A stretch of 64,000 nt of DNA from Jeotgalibacillus sp. S-D1 (GTDB taxonomy: Bacteria > Bacillota > Bacilli > Bacillales > Jeotgalibacillaceae): positions 496,001-560,000 of the forward strand of contig NZ_SMZR01000001.1 of assembly GCF_004358665.1 (NCBI RefSeq), in the 5' to 3' direction. Each line of letters starts with the position of its first letter. Positions within the stretch are counted from its first letter, which is position 1. This document shows positions 56,806 through 64,000 of the stretch, piece after piece. Position numbers and translations under genes: made by a program. Under the pieces are notes generated by a model. It saw only the letters and a list, made by a program, of their open reading frames with translations. It made no database searches and was not told the DNA's origin.

Positions 56806-57954
56806 TCAGACTTGCTTTGTGTTCTTTTTTAACTCTTTAAGGGAGTAGGTGGTACCTCTCCATTTAATTCCCCCTCGGGCAATGGTTAGGATGGTTGCTC
56901 TGATAATAGCATATAAAAATAAACATGCAGATAGCGGGAATAATAAAATATGCCAGTGGGAATAGGTGGTCAGCCTCCTGGTCAAGGGTACATAAACAGC
57001 GGCTAACATAATAACGGCAAGCATGCTTATGGTTCTTACAGAAGAATCTGAATGAAACAGCGTAATAAATGGAAGGAGTTGGGAGGTGAAAACAACTGTA
57101 ATGGCCCCGAACACCAGAATATAGCTGTAATGAAGACCGGCGAATGTATTTTTCTCCAGTCCTTTAACAGCTTCTTTGAGGGAAGGGTACCATTCAACAT
57201 GCAGCAGTCCTAATGCAGTAGTCATTCGTTGTTTTAGTCCGTATCTTTTCACCATCATGCCGAGCTGAAGGTCATCATCCGGACGCATTCGAATGGCAGA
57301 ATGACCGTTTATTTTTTTATATGCCTGCTGGCTGATCATATTAAAAGCACCAATGCCAATGCCGTTTTTCGCTTTATCACGATTTGCAGACCACGGGCGC
57401 TTATAATAGGAAAAACCAAACAAAAAGAAGGAAATAAACCCCTTGAGAATAAAGCTTCTGGCAGTCAGGTTCGGTGAGATGGTTAAATGATCAAGTGATA
57501 ATCTTGAAAAAAATGCTGCTGCCTTCGCTATTAAATCAGGTTCATATTGAATATCTGCATCAGTAAAAATAAGCGTCTTTCCGTTTGCTGCTATTGCTCC
57601 TGTGTGAAGAGCATAATTTTTGCCAAGCCATCCCTCAGGAAGAGAAGTAAGATGAATAACCCTAATGCGGGAATCGATTTTGGCGAATTTTTCCATTGTT
57701 TCACCCGTTTGATCTGTTGACCGGTCATTTATGAGAATCCATTCGATGGACTCATAGGTTTGAAGCAGCTGTGAGCGAATGCTTTGCTCAATGGTATGTG
57801 CTTCATTTCTTGCTGCTACAATGATGCTTATAAGACCGATTGAGGAGGTGGGCGGCTCTTCTTCCAGAGCAGGCAGTTCCCGCAATCCCCTATACGTATC
57901 GAGTGCTATAACGACCCAGAATAATGAGATGAGTGACAGCAGAATAATAAGCAT
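56806..57954 (-). CDS. Family 2 glycosyltransferase, membrane-bound
   Basis: A 382-aa protein: N-terminal membrane segment (1-20), GT2 catalytic domain with LISIIVAARNEAHTIEQS, the metal site DADIQYEPD and RPDDDLQLGMMVKRYG, and C-terminal membrane helices (about 280-365). The architecture resembles ceramide/carotenoid-type glycosyltransferases. The acceptor is unknown. It takes the place of yqjN in B. subtilis. AAAGGAAG before the ATG. Confidence 0.82.
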   Translation of the reverse strand: MLIILLSLISLFWVVIALDTYRGLRELPALEEEPPTSSIGLISIIVAARNEAHTIEQSIRSQLLQTYESIEWILINDRSTDQTGETMEKFAKIDSRIRVIHLTSLPEGWLGKNYALHTGAIAANGKTLIFTDADIQYEPDLIAKAAAFFSRLSLDHLTISPNLTARSFILKGFISFFLFGFSYYKRPWSANRDKAKNGIGIGAFNMISQQAYKKINGHSAIRMRPDDDLQLGMMVKRYGLKQRMTTALGLLHVEWYPSLKEAVKGLEKNTFAGLHYSYILVFGAITVVFTSQLLPFITLFHSDSSVRTISMLAVIMLAAVYVPLTRRLTTYSHWHILLFPLSACLFLYAIIRATILTIARGGIKWRGTTYSLKELKKNTKQV

Positions 57955-58009
57955 AAAACCGCTTCCTTTTTACATTATCCTACTGGAAATAATTAAAATG
58001 TGGCAACTT

Positions 58010-58840
58010 CTATGCCTTGTCAATCTGCTCAAATTGACTCCGAAGTTTGCCGGAATGCTCCGTTGCTTCTTTAATACAGGCTTTAAATGCTTCCTTAACA
58101 TGATGCTGTTCAAGTTTTCTAACACCTGCTTCTGTTGTTCCGCCGGCACTCGTAATCGCTTTTCTAAGCATCTTAGGGGATTTATTAGTAGTTGAAAGCA
58201 TTTTTGAAGCGCCTGCCAGCGTTTGAAGGATAAACGGTTTCGCTTCCGCTTCTGTCATGCCTAGTTCAACGGCTGCCTGCTCCATTGCTTCGACAACATA
58301 ATAAATATAAGCCGGACCGCTTCCGGAAAGCCCGGTTACGACATCTAATCTTTCTTCATCCACAATGGTGACGGTTCCAATAGCTGTGAAAATGGATAAT
58401 GCCAATCCCTGCTGTTCGGAAGAAACATGCTTGTTAAATGCGATTCCTGTTGCTGACTGCTGGATGGTAGCTGACGTATTCGGCATAGCGCGGGCTATTG
58501 CACAGCTTTCTCCCAAAATGCCGTTCATAAATTTTAATGACAATCCTGCGAGCACAGAAATAATGAGCTGATGCGGTTTAAGGAAGCTCCGTATATCATC
58601 CATTGCTTCTTTTGCGTCTTTAGGTTTCATAGCTAAAACAACTACATCAGCATCCTGCAGCAGCAATTTAAGATCATAGCTGATTTTTATGCTGTACAAT
58701 TCCTTTATTGCTGTAAGCCGTGATTGATCTGACCGGTTGGTAACCCATAGGTCGAGTTTTGTTAAATGTGGAGATTCCACAATTCCTTGTATAATCGCTT
58801 CTGCCATTGATCCTGCACCTATAAATACGACTTTCACCAT
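58010..58840 (-). CDS. proI: Pyrroline-5-carboxylate reductase ProI
   Basis: A 276-aa NAD(P)H enzyme, last step of proline synthesis. FIGAGSMAEAIIQGI Rossmann motif, VLAMKPKD, RAMPNTSATI, VTGLSGSGPAYIYYVVEA, and TSAGGTTEAGVR. AAAAAGGAGG upstream of the ATG. Controlled by the proline T-box in its leader, so expression should rise when tRNA-Pro is uncharged. Confidence 0.95.
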   Translation of the reverse strand: MVKVVFIGAGSMAEAIIQGIVESPHLTKLDLWVTNRSDQSRLTAIKELYSIKISYDLKLLLQDADVVVLAMKPKDAKEAMDDIRSFLKPHQLIISVLAGLSLKFMNGILGESCAIARAMPNTSATIQQSATGIAFNKHVSSEQQGLALSIFTAIGTVTIVDEERLDVVTGLSGSGPAYIYYVVEAMEQAAVELGMTEAEAKPFILQTLAGASKMLSTTNKSPKMLRKAITSAGGTTEAGVRKLEQHHVKEAFKACIKEATEHSGKLRSQFEQIDKA

Positions 58841-58860
58841 GAAAACCTCCTTTTTAACCT

Positions 58861-59112
58861 AAAAAAACCCAATCATCCTGTAAAAAAGGACGAAAGGGTT
58901 GCTTCCGTGGTACCACCTAGTTTTGCTTGATTTATGTTTCAAGCACACTTCATTAGCCTGTAACGAAGGCAGACGGACAGGTTTTCCTGCCGCTCAAAGG
59001 TAGGTTCGACGAGGAGGGAAATGACGGAGTTTTACAGCCGGTGAACTCCGCTCTCTTGCATCTTTTCCTCATGTACTGGTCCTTATCATCACGTTGGTAG
59101 ATGGAATGATTA
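58861..59112 (-). promoter_or_regulatory. T-box riboswitch, proline specific
   Basis: On the minus strand the leader has the T-box sequence CTAGGTGGTACCACGGAAGC (58901-58920) with the UGGU that pairs with the tRNA acceptor end, an AGTA S-turn in Stem I (59074-59077 region), and the specifier loop GAACCTACC, in which CCT (59002-59004) is the proline codon. A terminator follows: AACCCTTTCGTCC pairs with GGATGATTGGGTT, then seven T (58861-58867). The downstream gene is proI, agreeing with the codon. Ligand: uncharged tRNA-Pro, antiterminates. Confidence 0.93.
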
Positions 59113-59118
59113 TATGTG

Positions 59119-59147
59119 ATTATGCGGACGTTCTCGTCTCATGTCAA
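59119..59147 (-). promoter_or_regulatory. Sigma-A promoter of the proI T-box leader
   Basis: Minus-strand TTGACA (59142-59147) and CATAAT (59119-59124) separated by 17 nt, placing the start near 59112. Confidence 0.75.
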
Positions 59148-59241
59148 GCTTTTTTAAAGAATTGCATCGACTTTTATGGAGAAAAAGGCTACACTAAAAC
59201 AAAGTGAATAGTGATTCATTTTTATATGAGGAGGCCGTTTA

Positions 59242-60246
59242 ATGGTTCAATGGCATAAAGATATTGCACAGCTGACAATCCCCACGCCGTTTGCAGTGGG
59301 GGATGTTCATGTATATGTAATTCGTGATGAAAAAATTACACTGGTGGATACTGGTGCGAAAACAAAGGAAGGATGGAAGACATTAAAAGAGCAGCTTACG
59401 GCTATCGGATTATCAGTAGGAGACATCGAACAGATTGTTCTGACTCATCACCATCCGGATCATGCAGGCTTAATTGACAGTTTCCCGCAAGCTGAAATTC
59501 TTGGTGCGAAAGAGGGAGAACGGTTTCTTCTTCGGGATGAAGGATTTATGAAGGAACACGATGCGTTTTACACTTCATTTTTCAGGCAGATGGGCCTGCC
59601 TGATGCGTTTTTTGTTTTAATTGAAAAAATGAAGGAACCGTTGCAAATTCTGGGCAACAGAGGACTCGATCTAAAACTGGATCATCAGCAAAAAATTCCG
59701 GGGGCCTCTGATTGGCGTGTGATTAATACTCCAGGGCATGCACAGGGGCATATCTCTTTATTTCGCAGCAAAGACGGATGTATGATTGGGGGAGATATGC
59801 TGCTTGAAAAGGTGTCCTCAAACCCCTTAATTGAACCTCCATTTAACCGTGGAGGCGAACGGCCGATCCCGCAGCTGCAATATAACCAGTCATTGAAAAG
59901 GCTGCTGGACCTGCCCATTTCCTTATTGCTTCCAGGTCATGGCGGTGTTATCGAGCAGCCGCACCCATTAATTCATCACCGATTAAAAAAGCAGCATGAA
60001 CGTGCTCTTCATGTTAAACATCTGTTGGCTCAAAAGGAATCCACCGCTTTTGACATATGTGTCAGGCTTTTCCCTCAAGTTTACCGAAAGCAGCTTGGTC
60101 TGACTCTGTCGGAAACAATGGCTCAACTGGATTATTTGTTGTCAATTGGGGAAATTGAATGTGCAGACCAGGCTGGAGATGCATTTATCTATAAAGCATT
60201 GGCGAATGAAAAGGAGCTTGAATATGAGCAGGGATTTAACCGGTAA
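59242..60246 (+). CDS. yqjP: Metallo-beta-lactamase-fold hydrolase YqjP
   Basis: A 334-aa MBL-fold protein. Zinc motif LTHHHPDHAGLID (HxHxDH), later NTPGHAQGHISLF and GGDMLLEK. A C-terminal winged-helix-like domain (about 245-320) as in LACTB2-type enzymes. Substrate unknown. GAGGAGG upstream. It overlaps the SDR gene by 23 nt. Confidence 0.85.
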   Translation: MVQWHKDIAQLTIPTPFAVGDVHVYVIRDEKITLVDTGAKTKEGWKTLKEQLTAIGLSVGDIEQIVLTHHHPDHAGLIDSFPQAEILGAKEGERFLLRDEGFMKEHDAFYTSFFRQMGLPDAFFVLIEKMKEPLQILGNRGLDLKLDHQQKIPGASDWRVINTPGHAQGHISLFRSKDGCMIGGDMLLEKVSSNPLIEPPFNRGGERPIPQLQYNQSLKRLLDLPISLLLPGHGGVIEQPHPLIHHRLKKQHERALHVKHLLAQKESTAFDICVRLFPQVYRKQLGLTLSETMAQLDYLLSIGEIECADQAGDAFIYKALANEKELEYEQGFNR

Positions 60247-61018
60247 AGTCATAATGATTACAGGGGCTTCAAGCGGCCTTGGAGGAGCGCTGGCGAAAGA
60301 ATGCTCTAAACTTGGTGCTTCAATTATTTTAGTGGGACGCAACGAAGAGCGGCTTGCTGCTGTTGTCCAGGAATGCGGCATGCTTGGAGCTGGTGAGGTT
60401 CGTGCTTATCCATTCGATTTAACCCGTACATCCGCAATACCTGGTTTCATAGAAGACCTTGAAAAAGAATGGGGAACAATCGATGCATTAATTAATAATG
60501 CAGGTTTTGGGTTGTTTGAACGTTTGGATCAAACACCTGAAAAAACAGTAGCAACAATGTTTGAAGTTAATGTGCTGGCTTTAATTTCACTTACAAAGGC
60601 AGTTATACCAGTTATGCAAAAACACAGAAACGGTCATGTGATCAATATAGCTTCTCAGGCAGGAAAACTTGCAACACCTAAATCAAGCATCTACTCAGCT
60701 ACGAAGCACGCAGTCATCGGTTTTTCAAACAGCATGAGGATGGAAGTAGCAGACGAGGGAATTTCGATTACCACAGTTAATCCAGGTCCTATAAACACTT
60801 CTTTTTTCGAGCATGCAGACAGCTCTGGCACCTATGCCGCCAGTGTAAAACGATGGATGCTCGATTCTGACGAAGTGGCAGCCAAAACGGTCAAAGTGTT
60901 ATTTACGAAACGCAGAGAACTTAACTTGCCGCGGTGGATGAGTGTCATTTCCCGAATTCATGCGTTATTCCCCCGCTTAGTGGAATCAGTAGGGAAAAAG
61001 GGATTTAATCAAAAATAA
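60224..61018 (+). CDS. yqjQ: Short-chain dehydrogenase/reductase YqjQ
   Basis: A 264-aa classical SDR. Nucleotide site TGASSGLGGALA, NNAGFG, catalytic YxxxK in SIYSATKHAVIGF, Ser in INIASQAGK. ATG 60224 follows AAGGAG; the frame extends upstream inside yqjP without signals. Substrate unknown. Confidence 0.9.
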   Translation: MSRDLTGKVIMITGASSGLGGALAKECSKLGASIILVGRNEERLAAVVQECGMLGAGEVRAYPFDLTRTSAIPGFIEDLEKEWGTIDALINNAGFGLFERLDQTPEKTVATMFEVNVLALISLTKAVIPVMQKHRNGHVINIASQAGKLATPKSSIYSATKHAVIGFSNSMRMEVADEGISITTVNPGPINTSFFEHADSSGTYAASVKRWMLDSDEVAAKTVKVLFTKRRELNLPRWMSVISRIHALFPRLVESVGKKGFNQK

Positions 61019-61047
61019 ACAAAAAAGACCAGCCTGGTCTTTTTTGT
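61019..61047. terminator. Bidirectional terminator after yqjQ
   Basis: ACAAAAAAGACCAG and CTGGTCTTTTTTGT, nearly loopless palindrome with A and T runs on both sides. Confidence 0.88.
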
Positions 61048-61094
61048 TTATTGCTTAATAAATCCTTATCTTTTTAAAACAATCTTTATCTTCA

Positions 61095-61310
61095 TTAATC
61101 TTCATCCAGTATTTTTTCCGCCCGTACGCAGGAATTGAATTTCCCTTTATGCGTTGCATCACAAAAAGGCATATTCTGCGACAATCCGCATCGGCATAAT
61201 GAAAATACCGGCTTTGTTTCGAACCGGTTGCCATCAGCATCAATTAACTCCACATCCCCGCTTACACGCAGAGATCCATTGTCCATAACTTTAATTTGAA
61301 CTTTGTCCAT
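61095..61310 (-). CDS. CDGSH-type iron-sulfur protein
   Basis: A 71-aa protein with the CDGSH zinc-finger-like motif CRCGLSQNMPFCDATHKG: three Cys and one His (C-x-C, C, H) that bind a labile 2Fe-2S cluster in this family. The canonical Gly-Ser of CDGSH reads Ala-Thr here, as in other bacterial members. Function unknown, probably redox or cluster related. Weak ribosome binding site. Next to another Fe-S related gene. Confidence 0.87.
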   Translation of the reverse strand: MDKVQIKVMDNGSLRVSGDVELIDADGNRFETKPVFSLCRCGLSQNMPFCDATHKGKFNSCVRAEKILDED

Positions 61311-61420
61311 TATTAAAAACCCCGTTTCTGTTATTTAAAGTAGTATATTTAAAAATCAAGCAAGATACTCTGTCTATTTCGGGCCAGATGCTATACTGTG
61401 GTCACACAGGAGGGATAACA

Positions 61421-61741
61421 ATGCAAATTACGATTACAGATGCTGCTGCAGAAAAAATCCGCGAAAAAATACAAAATCAACATGGTTATTTAAAATTGAA
61501 ATATGACACGGAAGGAACAGGCTGTGTAATGAACGGCGTGCCGATACTGTGGCATGTAAACGAACCCGTTGAGGGTGACATCAAAATCGAAACAAATCAA
61601 ATGCCAATACTGGTAGAAAAATCAAAAATGGTCTTTTATGATAAAGAAATCAAAATTGATTATTCCAATCAGTCAGGCATGTTTCAGTTGAAAAGTCCCG
61701 GTCAGACGATTAATGGACGGATGTCATTTAAAAATCAATGA
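61421..61741 (+). CDS. yqkB: HesB/IscA-like protein YqkB
   Basis: A 106-aa protein of the iron-sulfur biosynthesis (HesB-like) fold: MQITITDAAAEKIREKI at the start, then beta strands. Of the usual three cluster cysteines only one (GTGCVMNG) is seen, so it is a divergent member. AGGAGGG 7 nt before the ATG. Matches B. subtilis YqkB in size and position. Confidence 0.82.
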   Translation: MQITITDAAAEKIREKIQNQHGYLKLKYDTEGTGCVMNGVPILWHVNEPVEGDIKIETNQMPILVEKSKMVFYDKEIKIDYSNQSGMFQLKSPGQTINGRMSFKNQ

Positions 61742-61749
61742 TAAACGGG

Positions 61750-61777
61750 CTGAGCAGCTGCTTTTGCTGCTCAGTTT
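61750..61777. terminator. Hairpin between yqkB and yqkD
   Basis: CTGAGCAGC and GCTGCTCAG, perfect 9-bp stem; short T-run. Convergent genes on both sides. Confidence 0.65.
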
Positions 61778-61783
61778 ACCTGC

Positions 61784-62710
61784 CTATAACCCGTTCTCCT
61801 TTAAAAATTCATCCACACATCTGCTATATTCTTCTTCATTTTCAACTAATGACTGCGCATGATCCCCATTTTCTGCAATAAAGAGTTTTTTAGCGCCTTT
61901 TTTCAACTCATATAAGCTTTCCGTCATATGAGCAGGAATAAATCCATCATTTTTACTGTGAATGAAAAGTACAGGCTTTACGATGTTCAACACCGCTGCT
62001 TTTGGTGATACGGATTGGATGGTATAGCCATCCCGCAATTTAATGAAAAAGTCAGCAAGAGAGATTGCAAGCCTTGAAGTCCGGAGGAGCTCCCGGTCTT
62101 TTTGAATCATAAACGCAAGCTGTTCTCTGAAGTCAGAAAAAGGACAGTCTGCTATGTAGAAATCAGCCCGGTCCTCTACAGAACCGGCATATAATAACGT
62201 GGTGGCAGCTCCCATGGATTCACCATGTATGCCAAGAATCACATCATCACCTGTCCTTTTGATCAGTGCATCAACAACTGCTTTTAAATCGAGTTTTTCA
62301 TAAAAACCAAAGCTTGTTGTTTTTCCGCCTGACTCACCGTGCCTGCGGTGATCAAAAATGACGGCATTATAACCTTTAGCCAGAAAGAGGTTCATATATT
62401 TAATTGAGTTTACTTTGTTTTCTGTAACACCATGGCAGAAAATTATATATTTCTTTGAAGGGTGAGGAGTTATAAAAATGGTTTTAATGTTATAACCGTT
62501 GGGTGATTTGACCCATACTTCTTCTTTGGGAAGAGAATCATACTCGTGCAGGATTAACCGTTTCTGGGAAACTTCCCTGTCAAATATACTTTTTTCATCT
62601 TTTAATGCCATATACATAATTCGGTTAGATAAATGCAAGCCTAAACCCGCTGCAGCAGCCCCTAACATCCCTGCTATGCTGCCGGCAATCAGCCATTTTC
62701 TTTTTTTCAC
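61784..62710 (-). CDS. yqkD: Alpha/beta hydrolase YqkD
   Basis: A 308-aa hydrolase with an N-terminal membrane anchor or signal (MKKRKWLIAGSIAGMLGAAA). Catalytic serine in GIHGESMGAA, Asp in HSKNDGF, His in NGDHAQS; oxyanion HG in IFCHGVTENK. GTG 62710 is 5 nt after GAGGTGA and gives a proper leader; the longer frame to 62773 would spoil it. Substrate unknown (serine aminopeptidase-like fold). Confidence 0.87.
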   Translation of the reverse strand: MKKRKWLIAGSIAGMLGAAAAGLGLHLSNRIMYMALKDEKSIFDREVSQKRLILHEYDSLPKEEVWVKSPNGYNIKTIFITPHPSKKYIIFCHGVTENKVNSIKYMNLFLAKGYNAVIFDHRRHGESGGKTTSFGFYEKLDLKAVVDALIKRTGDDVILGIHGESMGAATTLLYAGSVEDRADFYIADCPFSDFREQLAFMIQKDRELLRTSRLAISLADFFIKLRDGYTIQSVSPKAAVLNIVKPVLFIHSKNDGFIPAHMTESLYELKKGAKKLFIAENGDHAQSLVENEEEYSRCVDEFLKENGL

Positions 62711-62792
62711 AAGGATCACCTCATGTGGTATGCAAAGTATGCCAGCTGCTTTAAATATAACAGGAAGCTTCATGAAAAGCTGGCTTTAAGCT

Positions 62793-63686
62793 TTAAAAAC
62801 CTGCCTTGCTAGTATAGTATCCGCTGGTAATCTCTCTTGATACATAGGGTTTAACTGCTTCAATGGCTTCAACAAGGAGATGCAGGTCAATCCCGGTGTG
62901 AATCCCCATTTCATGAAGCATGTATATGACATCCTCAGTTGCTACATTCCCGCTCGCACCAGGTGCAAAGGGACATCCTCCAAGACCGCCCGCAGAACTG
63001 TCAAAACGGTCAACGCCAGCAAGCATCGCAGCATAAATATTTGCCAGCGCCATTTTTCTGGTGTCGTGAAAATGTGCGGTTACCAATATGGCAGGGAGCT
63101 GCTTTTTTAAAAGTGAAAATAATGCAAACGATTCTTTCGGTGTTGCTTTCCCAATCGTATCGGCCACGCTTAATTCATCCACCCCTGCTTCTGCGAACTG
63201 ATGGCACAAGGCCAGTGCAGCAGTCGGACTGATTTTCCCTTCATACGGACAATGAAACGCAGTGGAAATGCATGCCCGCACATAGATTCCCCGGCTTTTT
63301 AAATCATCTATGACCGGAATCAGTTCTGACATTGCATCCTCAGTCGTTTTATTAATATTTTTTTTGTTAAATGTTTCACTCACGCCAATAAAAACAGCTA
63401 CAGCTTTAGCGCCAGCCGACAGGGCAGCATCGATCCCTTTTTTATTTGGCGCTAATACGATCGCTCCTTTTCTGTCCTTTGTTTTTTCCATTACATCTTT
63501 TGCATCCAGCATTTGCGGCACCCATTTGGGCGATACAAAAGAGGTGATTTCCATTTCAGTAAACCCTGCCTCCCACAATTTCTGAATAAAAGCTAATTTG
63601 GAATGGGTTGGTACAAACTGGGCTTCATTTTGCAGGCCGTCGCGGGGGCCCACTTCAATAATCGTAACTTGTGACGGGTATTGCAT
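62793..63686 (-). CDS. Hydroxymethylglutaryl-CoA lyase
   Basis: A 297-aa TIM-barrel enzyme splitting HMG-CoA to acetoacetate and acetyl-CoA, last step of leucine breakdown. N-terminal VGPRDGLQNE, metal site HFHDTRKMALANIYAAM, and the signature GGLGGCPFAPGASGNVATED with the catalytic Cys. ATG 63686 follows AAAGGGGATG; the frame runs on upstream to 63779 without a start signal. Same family as B. subtilis YngG, at a different locus. Confidence 0.92.
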   Translation of the reverse strand: MQYPSQVTIIEVGPRDGLQNEAQFVPTHSKLAFIQKLWEAGFTEMEITSFVSPKWVPQMLDAKDVMEKTKDRKGAIVLAPNKKGIDAALSAGAKAVAVFIGVSETFNKKNINKTTEDAMSELIPVIDDLKSRGIYVRACISTAFHCPYEGKISPTAALALCHQFAEAGVDELSVADTIGKATPKESFALFSLLKKQLPAILVTAHFHDTRKMALANIYAAMLAGVDRFDSSAGGLGGCPFAPGASGNVATEDVIYMLHEMGIHTGIDLHLLVEAIEAVKPYVSREITSGYYTSKAGF

Positions 63687-63850
63687 TTCAACATCCCCTT
63701 TGAATTTTGTAAGTTTACATTCGGTTGTTATTATTTGTAAAATGTTGATTAGAGCTTTAGAGGAAAATAACAGCCGCATTTAACAAAATGAATACATTAA
63801 GAATGTACTAATTAATCGTAACAGAAAGTTTTATGCCGAAAAAGAAGGAA

Positions 63851-63864
63851 TTAAAGCGTTTTCA
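63851..63864 (+). promoter_or_regulatory. cre site before the thiolase gene
   Basis: TTAAAGCGTTTTCA matches 13 of 14 positions of the CcpA consensus TGWAANCGNTNWCA, 41 nt before the gene. Confidence 0.6.
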
Positions 63865-63905
63865 TAGAATGTGTACAAATGGAAGCTTATTTAAGGAGGG
63901 ACAAT

Positions 63906-64000
63906 ATGTCCAGAGAAGTCGTTATCGTAAGTGCAATTCGAACAGCAATTGGCACATTTAATGGAGCACTTAAAGGGGTCAGTGCTACAGCCCTTGGTGC
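63906..64000 (+). CDS. Acetyl-CoA acetyltransferase (thiolase), N-terminal part
   Basis: The frame MSREVVIVSAIRTAIGTFNG runs off the right edge after 31 codons. This is the standard thiolase N-terminus. GGAGGG lies 7 nt before the ATG. By analogy with mmgA of B. subtilis it would interconvert acetoacetyl-CoA and acetyl-CoA. Confidence 0.9.
   Translation, partial: MSREVVIVSAIRTAIGTFNGALKGVSATALG

Noticed and set aside
1-64000. CRISPR arrays, tRNA/rRNA genes, prophage or complete insertion sequences
   Set aside because: None seen: no regularly spaced repeats, no transposase or phage-like reading frames, and no rRNA-like sequence. A dedicated tRNA scan was not possible.

Overview
This window is chromosomal DNA from an endospore-forming member of the Bacillaceae (low-GC Gram-positive). 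It carries the complete spoIIIA operon, spoIVB and spo0A. Its gene order follows the Bacillus subtilis yqhR-to-yqkD backbone almost gene for gene, with several local insertions and losses. No rRNA, tRNA, CRISPR array, prophage or intact insertion sequence was seen. The species cannot be fixed from the sequence.

Layout. 1-2.3 kb: end of yqhR, then aroQ, papA, efp. 2.4-7.3 kb: spoIIIAA-AH, the mother-cell part of the sporulation feeding-tube complex. 7.5-9.8 kb: accB, accC, yqhY. 10-13.8 kb: nusB, folD, xseA, xseB, ispA. 13.9-15.1 kb: a ~600-nt stretch with no plausible gene, then a membrane protein. By position, length and partner gene this is the OLE (ornate, large, extremophilic) noncoding RNA with its protein OapA, and it is the highlight of the window. 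15.1-22.5 kb: dxs, tlyA-type methyltransferase, argR/ahrC, recN, spoIVB, spo0A. 22.5-23.5 kb: largely gene-free, with a minus-strand hairpin terminator and a repeat remnant. 23.5-34.7 kb: a glycerophosphodiester phosphodiesterase, yqzF, and the branched-chain keto acid operon bkdR-ptb-bcd-buk-lpdV-bkdAA-bkdAB-bkdB. 35-40 kb: mutA-mutB-meaB (methylmalonyl-CoA mutase and chaperone). 40.2-42.5 kb: bacilliredoxin, an orphan ArtR-like ABC ATPase, yqjA. 42.6-46.2 kb: an inserted GntR regulator / DASS transporter / D-malate-tartrate dehydrogenase cassette with a palindromic operator. 46.3-49.7 kb: a 31-codon Prli42-type miniprotein, methylmalonyl-CoA epimerase, carboxyltransferase, M20 peptidase. 49.7-55.7 kb: DNA polymerase IV, gndA, a DoxX-like protein, zwf, rnz. 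55.7-59.2 kb (minus): namA, a glycosyltransferase, and proI behind a proline T-box. 59.2-64 kb: MBL-fold hydrolase, SDR, CDGSH protein, YqkB, YqkD, HMG-CoA lyase, and the start of a thiolase.

How it works together. The bkd operon makes branched-chain acyl-CoAs from Val/Ile/Leu. Propionyl-CoA from Ile/Val can go through the carboxyltransferase, Mce and MutAB/MeaB to succinyl-CoA. HMG-CoA lyase and the thiolase handle leucine-derived and acetoacetyl-CoA intermediates. AccB/AccC supply malonyl-CoA. IspA and Dxs (isoprenoids) flank OLE/OapA, the known OLE context.

Most unusual points: the OLE/OapA locus; a BkdR whose AAA+ domain lacks the GAFTGA loop and both arginine-finger residues, behind a sigma-A-type promoter; a short SpoIVB without the linker between membrane anchor and PDZ domain; an ArtR ATPase without its permease and binding protein; a hairpin between the mutA ribosome binding site and start codon; and two internally deleted copies of a dispersed repeat.
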